From KACC-23026 sp963829575 (GTDB lineage: Bacteria; Bacillota; Bacilli; Bacillales; Sporolactobacillaceae), in assembly GCA_963829575.1 (NCBI GenBank), contig CAWHJF010000002.1, positions 62,001-126,000 of the forward strand: 64,000 bases of DNA, written 5' to 3'. Below, in pieces: positions 1 through 7,982 of this stretch. A program made the position numbers and the translations under genes. Positions within the stretch are counted from its first letter, which is position 1; every line of letters begins with the position of its first letter. A model generated the notes under the pieces. It did not search any database and was not told the origin of the DNA. It saw nothing but the letters and a program-made list of their open reading frames with translations.

Positions 1-29
1 AAAAATCGGGTGTTTTAGGCTGGTAAGGG

Positions 30-323
30 TTATGTAAAAAAACACCGCCATTTTGTGTATTTTTTGCTTGCCAAACACATTAACTCTTCATCTTCATTAA
101 AAGTAACATTTTCCGCATTATAATACTCTGCTATAAACGGAATCCTATACTTCAAATATTCAAACACCTTAACGTCAAGGGTCTTATAACCACCATTTTT
201 ACCGTTCCAAAGATAAATAGATAAATCTTGAGCAATTGAGTCAGCCCATTCTTCTGCCTCGAAGACTGAATCAAAAATCAAGTTGTCTTCTTTATGCTGA
301 CCATTTATCCATTCAATTTCCAT
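30..323 (-). CDS. Hypothetical protein, 97 aa
   Basis: I do not recognise this acidic, soluble 97-residue protein. It has no signal peptide, membrane segment or cysteine motif. The start is supported by an AAAAGGAGT ribosome site about 8 bases upstream of the ATG. It is the first of a run of small minus-strand accessory genes. Unlike most of its neighbours it shows no frameshift. No function is proposed. Confidence 0.5.
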   Translation of the reverse strand: MEIEWINGQHKEDNLIFDSVFEAEEWADSIAQDLSIYLWNGKNGGYKTLDVKVFEYLKYRIPFIAEYYNAENVTFNEDEELMCLASKKYTKWRCFFT

Positions 324-356
324 TGAGCTGACTCCTTTTCGTATTGTGTATTGTCC

Positions 357-388
357 TTATTCAGCTAAAATACCGATAGTTGAATAAC
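357..388. repeat. Small palindrome downstream of the DUF5412-like gene
   Basis: TTATTCA and TGAATAA form an inverted repeat with an 18-base loop, lying immediately 3' of the minus-strand DUF5412-like pseudogene. It shares the TTCAAC/GTTGAA-type ends of the longer elements found after other genes in this region, but is otherwise divergent. Confidence 0.35.
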
Positions 389-393
389 ATTTA

Positions 394-948
394 TTAGTTT
401 TTAAAACATTTCTTATAATCATTTTTCATTAAAACACTCTTGCAAGCAAAGCCAAATTGGTCGTAAATTTCATTTCTCACATCCAAGGTCACGCCACTAT
501 CTATCTTAGGATAATAAATGCTCTTGTTCGTAACCACTAATGTGGTATTATTCTCCCAATTCATTGAAAAATCTCCGTTTTCCCTACCATAATAGACTAT
601 TTTAGTTCCTCTTTTTGGGGTATATATTCATCACTTTAACCCAAATATCGACACCTCCAGCAGCACCACCCCACGGTTTATAGTAAGCATTGGCTGTATA
701 ATTTCCATTTGGAGACTTAATAGGACCCTCCTGAAGAGTTCCTTTAAGATGGCTAAAGGTGAAAAAGTAATCATCATAAACGAAAATTCCTAAAACTAAA
801 ATAACCCCTGATAAAAAAGCAATTAGATTCTTTTTAGGAAAGGCTTTCTTTTGAGAAAATAAACAACTAATCTCACACACAGAACAATAAATACTAAAAT
901 ATTAATAATTAGAATAATAACCCCAAATAGGTTTAAATAAATATTCAT
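394..948 (-). pseudogene. DUF5412-like membrane protein, frameshifted
   Basis: Joining three reading frames gives one coherent protein. An N-terminal membrane segment starts at an ATG at 948 behind a GGAGG site. A second hydrophobic segment follows, then a domain with GPIKSPNGNYTANAYY and GGAAGGVDIW, which I recognise as typical of the DUF5412 family. The C-terminal part (IVYYGRENGDFSMNW onward) continues in another frame to a stop at 394. One shift lies near the Lys-rich loop at about 845-835 and a second in the CCCCAAAAA run near 620. The whole gene is probably non-functional, unless the shifts are homopolymer sequencing errors. Confidence 0.6.
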
Positions 949-978
949 ACTGCCTCCTTTGCTTCTTCAATTAATCTG

Positions 979-1016
979 ACCGTTTGTTGAATAAGATACG
1001 GCGATATCTTTCACAA
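979..1016. repeat. Cassette-associated palindromic element, copy A (degenerate)
   Basis: This contains CGTTTGTTGAATAAGATACG and GGCGATA, matching the core of copies B and E, but its right half has diverged. It lies directly 3' of the minus-strand small membrane gene at 1052-1231. Confidence 0.4.
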
Positions 1017-1051
1017 AAGCTCATCGTTAGCTTAACATTGTTCGATTAAAG

Positions 1052-1231
1052 TTACTTTTGATTTCTGGTAGCTCTGAACTCTGTTGAAAAATAAAATACA
1101 GCAATAAGAAATAATATCGATGAAAGAGCTAATACTATTCCGTTCCATTCACCACTAAATAAAGTGATATTAACAAGAGTAATCGTGTGCATTAGAGTTA
1201 CAATGAAAAACAATATAATATAAGTTTTCAA
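1052..1231 (-). CDS. Small two-helix membrane protein, 59 aa
   Basis: Reading from a TTG at 1231 preceded by a GGGGGGAAG ribosome site gives an intact 59-residue protein. It has two hydrophobic segments (about residues 3-22 and 31-49), a short extracytoplasmic-type loop (LFSGEWNG) and a basic tail (FRATRNQK). It is too short and its start too unusual for simple gene finders. It lies in the same orientation as the neighbouring accessory genes. I do not recognise a family; it may be a short transporter-like or toxin-like membrane peptide, or an orphan. Confidence 0.5.
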   Translation of the reverse strand: MKTYIILFFIVTLMHTITLVNITLFSGEWNGIVLALSSILFLIAVFYFSTEFRATRNQK

Positions 1232-1289
1232 TAACTTCCCCCCGCTAAAAAACTAACATAAAAAACACAAACCTTATTGAACTTTTCTG

Positions 1290-1345
1290 AACCGTTTGTT
1301 GAAGAAGCGACGGTGATAGCCTTGTTCAACAATCGCGGTCCGTTG
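1290..1345. repeat. Cassette-associated palindromic element, copy B
   Basis: TTGTTGAA and TTCAACAA form an 8-bp inverted repeat around the conserved core GAAGCGACGGTGATAGCC. The element sits right after the stop of the minus-strand gene at 1372-1935. The same core recurs at 1969-2016 and 3339-3395. Confidence 0.6.
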
Positions 1346-1371
1346 CTAAATAACGGAACGAACTATTGAGG

Positions 1372-1935
1372 TTATTTCTGGCTCTTCTCGTAAGCCTTAT
1401 ACTGCTTCCAAACCATATCAGAGGTTTTAGAATCAGGGTTAGAAAGTTCTTGATACCACTTAGAATCATTTTTACCTAAATTAGTTTCTATTTGTTTTAA
1501 TACTTTAATTATAAACGATTTATTAGTATCAATTTTATGATAGTAATAATCAACGCCAGATTTATTATTGCTAATTATTGCTTCTCCAAATTTGTCATAG
1601 TCGTCTGACAAACTCCTAATCTGGTCTCCCAGTAATCCTAATTTTCCATTCGTGCTTTGAATTTTGTCAGCATATTCTTGCAGAACACCCTCGGAACGTC
1701 CTAATGAAACCTGTCCATTTGATTTTCTCAATTCCGATAACCAAAAGCCTTTAGACCCTGAACCATTTAATTCGAAGATAGTAGTCCTCACTGTTTCCTT
1801 ATACTGTAATCCCATTGCGTCTTCAAAATCTTTGTTTTTCCTATATAAATAATAGTTAAGGACAAGAGAACAGCACATATCAGTACAACTACAAAGATTA
1901 ATGTTTTCTTTAAATAAATGGCTAACCCTCCCCAT
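1372..1935 (-). pseudogene. Membrane-anchored unknown protein, N-terminal frameshift
   Basis: The long frame encodes up to 187 residues: a soluble, charged domain of about 150 residues with no motif I recognise. Its first 30 residues look like an artefact. The adjacent frame, from position 1919 behind a GGGGAGGG site, encodes a clean membrane anchor (YLKKTLIFVVVLICAVLLSL). The frames would rejoin at the AAAAA run near 1840. The original protein therefore was an N-terminally anchored protein of about 180 residues. The anchor frame would begin with ATT or a lost NTG. It is probably decayed; a sequencing error is the alternative. Confidence 0.5.
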
Positions 1936-1968
1936 AAATTATTTTCTTATTAAAATAATCTGACCTTT

Positions 1969-2016
1969 ACTTGCATAACGACGGCGACAGCCTTGTTCAA
2001 CAATCGCAGTCGTTAG
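1969..2016. repeat. Cassette-associated palindromic element, copy C
   Basis: This shares ACGGCGACAGCCTTGTTCAA and the following CAATCGCAGTCGTTAGTTGAA with copies B and E. It lies immediately 3' of the SUKH pseudogene, in the same orientation as the other copies. Confidence 0.55.
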
Positions 2017-2024
2017 TTGAAGAG

Positions 2025-2535
2025 TTAATGGAATAACTTTTTTAGAAACCCGTTAAAAGTGTCGGCTATTTTAATAAATTCCCATTCTGTTGTTTCTTTT
2101 GAAACTAAAAAGTTTTCAGCTATATAAGTGACTGGTGGATTATCTTTTTTATTACGATAATCTAACACAACCCAATAATGGAAATCAGTCCATAATACGA
2201 TAAACCCTTTCGGGGAGATTGACTTCATTTAAAAGTTCTTCGGAGGACAAAATACTTAAATCATCATTTTTCAAAATGTATTGGTTCAATTGAAGGAAGC
2301 TTTATTTGTTTCTGATTAGAAATGCTTTCATATTCGCCAGCGGGCAATATAAAGTTAGGATACTTTAGTTCGCCACCATTTTGTATCTTCATTATATTGA
2401 TAAAGGGTTGAGGAAATTTAATGTTTAGTAAGTCCTCTGCCTTTCTAATTATTTCATCGTTTATAGGATATTTTAATCGTTTATTTTTAACGTTTTCCTT
2501 CCAAAAATCCTTGCTTCATAATAACTTCGTCTCAT
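2025..2535 (-). pseudogene. SUKH (SMI1/KNR4) family protein, multiply frameshifted
   Basis: From an ATG at 2535 behind an AGGAGG site, a SUKH-type protein can be stitched from three or more frames. The pieces are an N-terminal FWKENVKNKRLKYP, then AEDLLNIKFPQPFINIMKIQNGGEL, then SILSSEELLNEVNLP, and finally the recognisable FIVLWTDFHYWVVLDYR and PPVTYIAENFLVSKETTEWEF. Family members are frequently immunity proteins of polymorphic toxin systems. At least three shifts mean it cannot be made as one chain. No toxin gene is visible beside it. Confidence 0.65.
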
Positions 2536-2619
2536 ATACAAAGCCTCCTACCTTAATTTATTATCCAAATCATATACATTCCCTATTCAACTAACCCAAC
2601 CATTTCGCTTATGAAATAG

Positions 2620-2637
2620 GGGTTGCCGCAGCAACCC
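2620..2637 (-). terminator. Possible terminator of the YcxB-like gene
   Basis: GGGTTGC-CGCA-GCAACCC is a perfect 7-bp hairpin just downstream of the minus-strand gene at 2703-3212. The T-run that would complete an intrinsic terminator is weak (CTATTTCAT). Confidence 0.35.
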
Positions 2638-2702
2638 GATTATTCTACAATAGCTCACCTTTAGTTTAAGAATGAAAGGGTGATGCCATTGTTAAATAAG
2701 TA

Positions 2703-3212
2703 TCAAGGCGTTTTTGAGTTTCTCCAATATGTTTCCAGTTTGCTAATGAATTGTTCAGCTTCTACCTTTGAATGAAATGAACGCTTTGTAATACCAATCG
2801 GTCTTTTGCTTGTATCCGTATAAATTGCTAAAATTTTAGGCTTATTTTCAATTTCTGTTATTGACTTCCAACTTGTTTCATCATTTTTTCCAATAGAATT
2901 TCTGATTTTAATTTTTTCCTGTGAAATTGAAATAAATGACTTTACTCCTTCTTTAGTCATTCTTGCATATTTTTTATATCTTATTAATGGAGGAAACCAA
3001 AATAAACCAATCATTAATATGTCATAACTTATGATAAAAACGTAAAGTCCTATTGATTTCAAACGAATATTTGCATAAATAGCTGATAAATTTGATGTAA
3101 TAACCAGAGCAAGAATGATATATATATGTTTCTTCCTGAACGTCCTTGTCAACATATCAGATATATACTCGCTTCTTGACAACGGCAATATCTCAATTTC
3201 TTGTTCTTCCAA
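2703..3212 (-). CDS. YcxB-like membrane protein, 169 aa
   Basis: The protein has a short charged N-terminus and two membrane helices (about residues 29-48 and 55-76). A C-terminal cytoplasmic domain of about 80 residues follows, with a pattern like FISISQEKIKIRNSIGK...TSWKSITEIE and a late RSFHSKVEAEQFISKLETYW. That layout matches the YcxB-like family, whose function is not known. A GGAAGTGG site precedes the ATG. It is intact, in contrast to most neighbours in this accessory stretch. Confidence 0.6.
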   Translation of the reverse strand: MEEQEIEILPLSRSEYISDMLTRTFRKKHIYIILALVITSNLSAIYANIRLKSIGLYVFIISYDILMIGLFWFPPLIRYKKYARMTKEGVKSFISISQEKIKIRNSIGKNDETSWKSITEIENKPKILAIYTDTSKRPIGITKRSFHSKVEAEQFISKLETYWRNSKTP

Positions 3213-3299
3213 AAGACCACTTCCTTTTTTGTTATTTCATTTTATACCTAACTCGCCATTCAATAGTATATGAGGTTTTTCAACTGAATTAACCGTTAC

Positions 3300-3395
3300 T
3301 TTACAGAAGCAACGGCGACAGCTTTATTTAACATTACTGAACCGTTTGTTGAAGAAGCGACGGCGATAGCCTTGTTCAACAAAAGCAGTCGATAG
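3300..3395. repeat. Cassette-associated palindromic elements, copies D (partial) and E
   Basis: Copy D (about 3300-3338) contains GAAGCAACGGCGACAGC. Copy E (3339-3395) is nearly identical to copy B, with TTGTTGAAGAAGCGACGG and GCCTTGTTCAACAAAAGC. The tandem pair lies downstream of the minus-strand lipoprotein pseudogene. Confidence 0.55.
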
Positions 3396-3471
3396 TTAAA
3401 AAACGTTAGGTCCCTTAGTTGCACACAACAATTTAGAATTTTAAAGTTTACCTATCCATAAGGTTTTATCT

Positions 3472-3992
3472 CTAACTTTTCATACCTTTAAACTGTGACT
3501 GATACTGTCCATCTTTTAACCACGGATAAAGGGCGAGAGATTTCAAATATTGAAGTTTACTATTTACGTTATATCGGACACTCACAATTCCTTTGACATA
3601 TTGAATTTTATTGTTACTTTTAAGGGAGTAGGTTACTGGGGAAACGAAATGTTCTTACCGTCATTTAAATGGAGTATCAACACCGCAGGGTGAGAACGAT
3701 CTCCTTTTGTATCATCACCATTAAACTTAGAACTTGGAAATGTAATAGATACAGGGGATGAAACTTTTAACCATGGTTCAATTTTAGCTTTAGTAGTCGA
3801 ACTATTTTTAGGGACATAAATAGGAGTACTCGGACCAGCACCGTCTAAACTTATTGATTTAATTTCATTTTTTGACGGCCAACTAACATTTGAAGAGATG
3901 GGTTTCACGAGCAGTTTCTTTAGATGGTTTCCACAAGCACACAGTAACAATATTGCCACCAAGCTCAATACAGAAAGGTTTTTACGCCACAA
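3472..3992 (-). pseudogene. Putative lipoprotein, frameshifted near its middle
   Basis: A TTG start at 3992 behind AAGGGGGA opens a signal peptide with a lipobox-like LLLCAC followed by Gly, suggesting a lipid-anchored exported protein. The first frame runs 119 residues and stops at 3633. Reading across the TTTCCCCAG run near 3640 in the next frame restores about 55 more residues, ending with LKDGQYQSQFKGMKS at 3472. This indicates a single-base shift at CCCC. The family is not recognised. Confidence 0.5.
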
Positions 3993-4251
3993 TATAAATC
4001 CCCCTTATAAAGGTTAAAGAAAAAGTTCTAAAACTAACTCTTATGCCACTAAACTGAACCTTCACTTTAAGTAGAATCCTTTACAATCTTTAATTATTTT
4101 AACACAAATTGACAATTTTCCTTTGCGGTTCCTTTTTTGTGTTCAATTCTTAATTCGAGGGTTTGCTGTAAATTCTAGGCACACACCAGCCACTAGAAAA
4201 GTGAGAGCGGGTGTGTAAGACCAAGACCATGGTCGCGCCACACAATAACCA

Positions 4252-4722
4252 TCATACGCTCGGTCGATCAATTACGGCCATCGTGCAACGGGAAATACAG
4301 ATAAGACGGTCCGTTTCATCTGTTAATTTGATTTCCCAAACCATGGTTGTGCGTCCTTTATGAAAAGGTGTAGCCGTTGCCGTTATAAAGCCATCCCGTT
4401 TGCTACGAATATGATTGGCATTAATTTCTAATCCCACGCAGGCTTTATGCTTCACATCAATATTAAAAAGAGTGGCTACGGAGGCGACCGTTTCAGCAAG
4501 CGCTACAGATGCCCCGCCATGTAGGAGTCCCATCGGTTGATGATGTTTTGGTGTAACTGGCATCTTCATAACTAATTCATCTTCGTGGATGGAAACGTAC
4601 TCCATGTTCAACGTTTCAAGCAATGTATTCTTTGAGAGCTTCTTGAGGTGGTCTATAAAAGCAGACTCGTCCATTTCAAACCGTTGTAATACTGATGAAG
4701 AAATTGCGATTGGATGTGTCAT
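4252..4722 (-). CDS. PaaI-type hot-dog thioesterase (YuxO/MenI-like)
   Basis: This 156-residue protein has the single hot-dog domain of PaaI-type acyl-CoA thioesterases, with the signature HHQPMGLLHGGASVALAETVAS (central His-Gly-Gly and the helix carrying the catalytic Glu). Such enzymes hydrolyse acyl-CoA esters. The closest kind by appearance is YuxO/MenI, the 1,4-dihydroxy-2-naphthoyl-CoA hydrolase of menaquinone synthesis. No men genes are present here, so the substrate is not settled. It is transcribed alone on the minus strand, back to back with yqkB. Confidence 0.75.
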   Translation of the reverse strand: MTHPIAISSSVLQRFEMDESAFIDHLKKLSKNTLLETLNMEYVSIHEDELVMKMPVTPKHHQPMGLLHGGASVALAETVASVATLFNIDVKHKACVGLEINANHIRSKRDGFITATATPFHKGRTTMVWEIKLTDETDRLICISRCTMAVIDRPSV

Positions 4723-4823
4723 AAATAAGGCCCCTTTTTAATCGTCTTTTGAGAATAGGAACTGGTATACTAATGGAAGGAAAGAAAAGGTATGAATCTA
4801 TTAACCAAGATGGAGGTCCTCTC

Positions 4824-5156
4824 ATGGAATTAACCTTTACCAATCAAGCTCTTGAAGTATTGAATACAAAATTAGAATTCGACAACGCGTGTTTGCGTCT
4901 TGAATATGATCTTGAAGGCTGTGGATGTGTCAATGATGGTGTCACCCATTTAGTTCAGGTTCACGGCCCACTTCCGGGAGACATTCAAATTCCAACAAAC
5001 AAATACAGGTGTTATATTCCCAGCCAATATGAGGTTTATTTTGATGAGCACCTTAAAGTGGATTATTCCTCTAATTATAAAATGTTTCAACTGAAAAGTA
5101 ACGTACGCATGATTAATCCACGTATGACATTTAAAACCTATCACGCTAAGAAATAG
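4824..5156 (+). CDS. yqkB: YqkB-like iron-sulfur biosynthesis family protein, 110 aa
   Basis: A small HesB/IscA-like fold protein similar to B. subtilis YqkB. I place the start at the ATG at 4824 because GGAGG lies seven bases upstream, although the frame is open further 5'. The protein begins MELTFTNQALEVL and contains an LEGCGCVNDGVTHLV segment with two cysteines instead of the three spaced cysteines of classic A-type carriers, so cluster carriage is not assured. Its position agrees with the B. subtilis yqkB-yqkF neighbourhood. Confidence 0.7.
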   Translation: MELTFTNQALEVLNTKLEFDNACLRLEYDLEGCGCVNDGVTHLVQVHGPLPGDIQIPTNKYRCYIPSQYEVYFDEHLKVDYSSNYKMFQLKSNVRMINPRMTFKTYHAKK

Positions 5157-5471
5157 GCTTCTAATAGAATGGAACACGCTCGGTCAGGGGTGTGTTCCAA
5201 CTCACCCACAAATATTCGGGAGTTACCCCTATAATGTCAACGCTTTCAAGATAGTTTTATTTTACATAAATCCCTCGAATAAATCAAAATAATAAAATTC
5301 TTTATTTTTAAAAATATGTTAAAATAAGGATAATCTCGATCTTAAACCATTTATGAAGTATGTGTTAGGAGTTAGGTTCATGCTTTAACGACTGTTTAAA
5401 CAACCTTTTTTTCTATTAGGTTTTTTATATGTAAGTCTGCTTTTGCTCTCAAGTAAGGGATTACCCTTTTT
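5157..5471. other. Intergenic region, AT-rich
   Basis: GGAACACGC and GTGTGTTCC (about 5170-5198) form a hairpin just after yqkB and may end its transcript, although no T-run follows. The rest is AT-rich with T-tracts. I could not assign a convincing promoter or riboswitch. Confidence 0.3.
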
Positions 5472-5600
5472 ATGTTTGAGAATGGGACGCCTGCTATTAT
5501 CACGATCTCCATGATGTTCATCACCATTCCAGTTTTTCTATTATTTTTATTGAGCCAGTTAGTGGTGTACTGGACGACTAAGCAAAGGGTGACGATTTAG
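5472..5600 (+). CDS. Possible small membrane protein, 42 aa
   Basis: The ATG at 5472 opens a 42-residue frame with a single strongly hydrophobic helix (ITISMMFITIPVFLLFLLSQ) and a basic C-terminus ending KQRVTI. The ribosome site is weak (AAGTAAGGGA, about ten bases upstream). The helix and the charged ends look protein-like, but the gene is short and unrecognised. Confidence 0.35.
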   Translation: MFENGTPAIITISMMFITIPVFLLFLLSQLVVYWTTKQRVTI

Positions 5601-5681
5601 GTATTAGGGGTGGCGAGCCCTTAATACTTAAAATAAAATAGAACTATTAAATAAGTGTCTAAAAAAGAGGAGGCCATAAAC

Positions 5682-6854
5682 ATGTCAGTTTATTTATTAG
5701 AAGGAGCAAGGACACCGTTTGGGACTATGGGTAAAAGCCTGAAAAATGAAAGCGCTTTGAATTTAGGGGTAGCTGCCTCGAAAGAAGCGCTTAAGCGAAC
5801 GGGTATTGGAGCGGAGTCCATTGATCAAGTGGTATTTGGCAATGTCATTCATTCTGATCGAAATGCGGCTTACCTCGCAAGACATATTGGTTTAAAAACC
5901 GGAGCACCAGAATCTGCTAGTGCTCTAACTGTGAATCGCCTTTGTGGGTCGGGACTACAAGCAGTTGTTTCGGCCGCTCAAGCGATTCGACTTGAGGAAT
6001 CCTCGGCCGCATTGGTTGGTGGAACAGAAAATATGTCGCAAAGCCCATTTAGTAATTTCAGCCTTCGCGGTAATGGTGCAAAATACGGATCGGTTGTGTA
6101 TGAAGATATGTTGCTTAGCACGTTGACCGATGACCATGCAGGGTGTGGCATGGGGATGACAGCGGAAACTTTGGCCAAAGAGTACGACCTCTCAAGAGCT
6201 GACCAAGATGAGTATGCGGCCCTAAGTCATGAGCGTGCTTCGATGGCTCGAGCCTCGGGGCGTTTTGCAGAAGAAATTGTCGCAATTGAAACGAAAAAAG
6301 GTCGAGTGGAACAGGATGAACACATTCGGGAAGGGACAACTCCTGAAACGTTGTCCGGTTTGAAACCGAGCTTTCTAAAAGAGGGTACGGTAACAGCAGG
6401 GAATTCGAGTGGCATTAACGATGGTGCAGCAGCACTCGTAGTCAGTAATGAGGTTTTTTATCAGAGCCATGGGGTTAAGCCGCTTGCTCGAATTGTATCC
6501 TGGGCGGTGGCCGGAGTCGATCCGACAAAGATGGGGATTGGACCGGTTCCATCAAGTGAATTGGCGTTGAGGCGGGCGGGGCTCACCATTTCGGACATGG
6601 AGATTGTAGAGATTAATGAAGCATTTAGTGCACAATATTTAGCAGTTGAAAAAGCACTTGGACTTGACCGTTCGAAGACAAATGTAAATGGCGGGGCGAT
6701 TGCCCTTGGTCATCCGGTTGGGGCGAGTGGAGCGCGTTTGTTGTTGACCCTTGCTTATGAACTTCGTAACCGAGGAGCCCGTTATGGTCTCGCTTCCTTA
6801 TGTATTGGCGGTGGTCAAGGGATCGCTATGGTGATTGAAAATCTTAAGTTTTAA
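5682..6854 (+). CDS. Acetyl-CoA C-acyltransferase (thiolase), 390 aa
   Basis: Thiolase joining or cleaving acetyl-CoA and acyl-CoA units in the cytoplasm. The nucleophilic cysteine lies in NRLCGSGLQAV near residue 88. The C-terminal signatures NEAFSAQ, GHPVGASGARLL and CIGGGQG supply the catalytic His and second Cys. The ATG at 5682 follows an AGAGGAGG site; an upstream in-frame GTG (5655) precedes that site and is less likely. No other beta-oxidation genes lie nearby, so biosynthetic or degradative use cannot be decided. Confidence 0.88.
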   Translation: MSVYLLEGARTPFGTMGKSLKNESALNLGVAASKEALKRTGIGAESIDQVVFGNVIHSDRNAAYLARHIGLKTGAPESASALTVNRLCGSGLQAVVSAAQAIRLEESSAALVGGTENMSQSPFSNFSLRGNGAKYGSVVYEDMLLSTLTDDHAGCGMGMTAETLAKEYDLSRADQDEYAALSHERASMARASGRFAEEIVAIETKKGRVEQDEHIREGTTPETLSGLKPSFLKEGTVTAGNSSGINDGAAALVVSNEVFYQSHGVKPLARIVSWAVAGVDPTKMGIGPVPSSELALRRAGLTISDMEIVEINEAFSAQYLAVEKALGLDRSKTNVNGGAIALGHPVGASGARLLLTLAYELRNRGARYGLASLCIGGGQGIAMVIENLKF

Positions 6855-6890
6855 TCGTGTTTTATCGCGACTTGCTTTATAACGCACATC

Positions 6891-6929
6891 AAAAGTACCT
6901 GTCTCCAATCAACGGAGACAGGCGCTTTT
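6891..6929. terminator. Bidirectional terminator between thiolase and yqkF
   Basis: CCTGTCTCC and GGAGACAGG form a 9-bp stem flanked by AAAAG on the left and CTTTT on the right. It can stop transcripts of the converging thiolase (plus) and aldo-keto reductase (minus) genes. Confidence 0.75.
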
Positions 6930-6933
6930 CGTA

Positions 6934-7845
6934 TTATCGGTGGGCGATGTAGCGGTTTGGTTTAGTGCATGTTGCGAGCGTTTGGCGTAACGCTTCTGAA
7001 AGTTCAGGATGCTCTGAAGCACGGATGTTCTCAAGCAATTGCGAGAGACGGCTTGCGCCTGGGACGGCCGTTGCGACCGTTGGATGGTCAAGTACGTAGC
7101 GAAGGGCAGCATGCGTAAGGTCATAGTCGTTCGGCAAACTCTCCTTCAAACGACGGACAACTTCTTTAAGCTCATCTGCTGTGTAATCCAGATAACCATT
7201 CTCAGGAATTTTTTTCAAACCTTGTTCCGTTAGAATGCCACGGGCGACTGGCCCGCGCACAATGACTGAAATATTGGATTCGTGCAAAAGATCAAGGACC
7301 GTCTCTTCTGGACGGCGATCGAGAAGACTATATTGCATCATGACGCTCACAATGCTCGATCGTTTTATGTATTCACGGATGACATTAGGGCGGATCGAAC
7401 TAATACCGTACTGTCGAATCACGCCTTCTTGTTTTAATTCCTCAAAGGCTTCAATCGTTTCATCAATAGGATCATCAAGCGTGCCACCGTGCAGTTGATA
7501 AAGATCTAAATAATCGATCCCTAAACGCAAAAGACTTCCTTTGATGGCTTCTTTTATATGAGCTTTAGAGGGATCCCAATACCAGCCTTCTTGACCAGGT
7601 TCCCAGTGGTTCCCGGCTTTTGAAGCCAGAATGATTTGATCGCGTTTACCTTTAATCGCTTGGCCAAGGACCGTTTCGATTCGTCCTTGTTCATAGAGAT
7701 CGGCCGTATCAAAGAAATTAATCCCCTGATCAAGGGCTTCATGAATAATGCGAACGGCATCCTGTGAGTCTGTTGGCAAGGACATTGTGCCAAAGCCGAT
7801 TTCACTCACTTGTAAATCGGAGTGTCCTAAATGATTTTTCTTCAT
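6934..7845 (-). CDS. yqkF: Aldo/keto reductase YqkF, 303 aa
   Basis: NADPH-dependent TIM-barrel reductase of the aldo/keto reductase superfamily. The catalytic tetrad is visible as Asp and Tyr in FFDTADLYEQGR, Lys in ILASKAGN and His in YQLHGG. Strong resemblance to B. subtilis YqkF includes EGWYWDPSKAHIKEA and the GISSIRPNVI stretch. The ATG at 7845 is chosen because GGAGGAGG precedes it; the open frame extends 46 codons further without a ribosome site. The substrate is unknown. Confidence 0.85.
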   Translation of the reverse strand: MKKNHLGHSDLQVSEIGFGTMSLPTDSQDAVRIIHEALDQGINFFDTADLYEQGRIETVLGQAIKGKRDQIILASKAGNHWEPGQEGWYWDPSKAHIKEAIKGSLLRLGIDYLDLYQLHGGTLDDPIDETIEAFEELKQEGVIRQYGISSIRPNVIREYIKRSSIVSVMMQYSLLDRRPEETVLDLLHESNISVIVRGPVARGILTEQGLKKIPENGYLDYTADELKEVVRRLKESLPNDYDLTHAALRYVLDHPTVATAVPGASRLSQLLENIRASEHPELSEALRQTLATCTKPNRYIAHR

Positions 7846-7924
7846 TGAAATTCCTCCTCCAAATTCACCTTCTTCTATTATTGTAAAGGAGGATAAGGCA
7901 TCCGTCCAAAAAAGAGTTTTTTTT

Positions 7925-7962
7925 AAAAAAGTCTCAAATTGTGGGGGCACAACTTGAGACTT
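7925..7962 (-). terminator. Terminator of the DUF3888 gene
   Basis: On the minus strand, AAGTCTCAA and TTGAGACTT form a stem with a C-rich loop, followed by a run of T. It lies between the DUF3888 stop and the yqkF ribosome site. Confidence 0.7.
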
Positions 7963-7982
7963 ACGTCTTAAGACCGTTTTCA

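Noticed and set aside
5178..5198. Hairpin after yqkB as a firm terminator
   Set aside because: The stem GGAACACGC/GTGTGTTCC is present but no T-run follows, so it is only mentioned within the intergenic entry.
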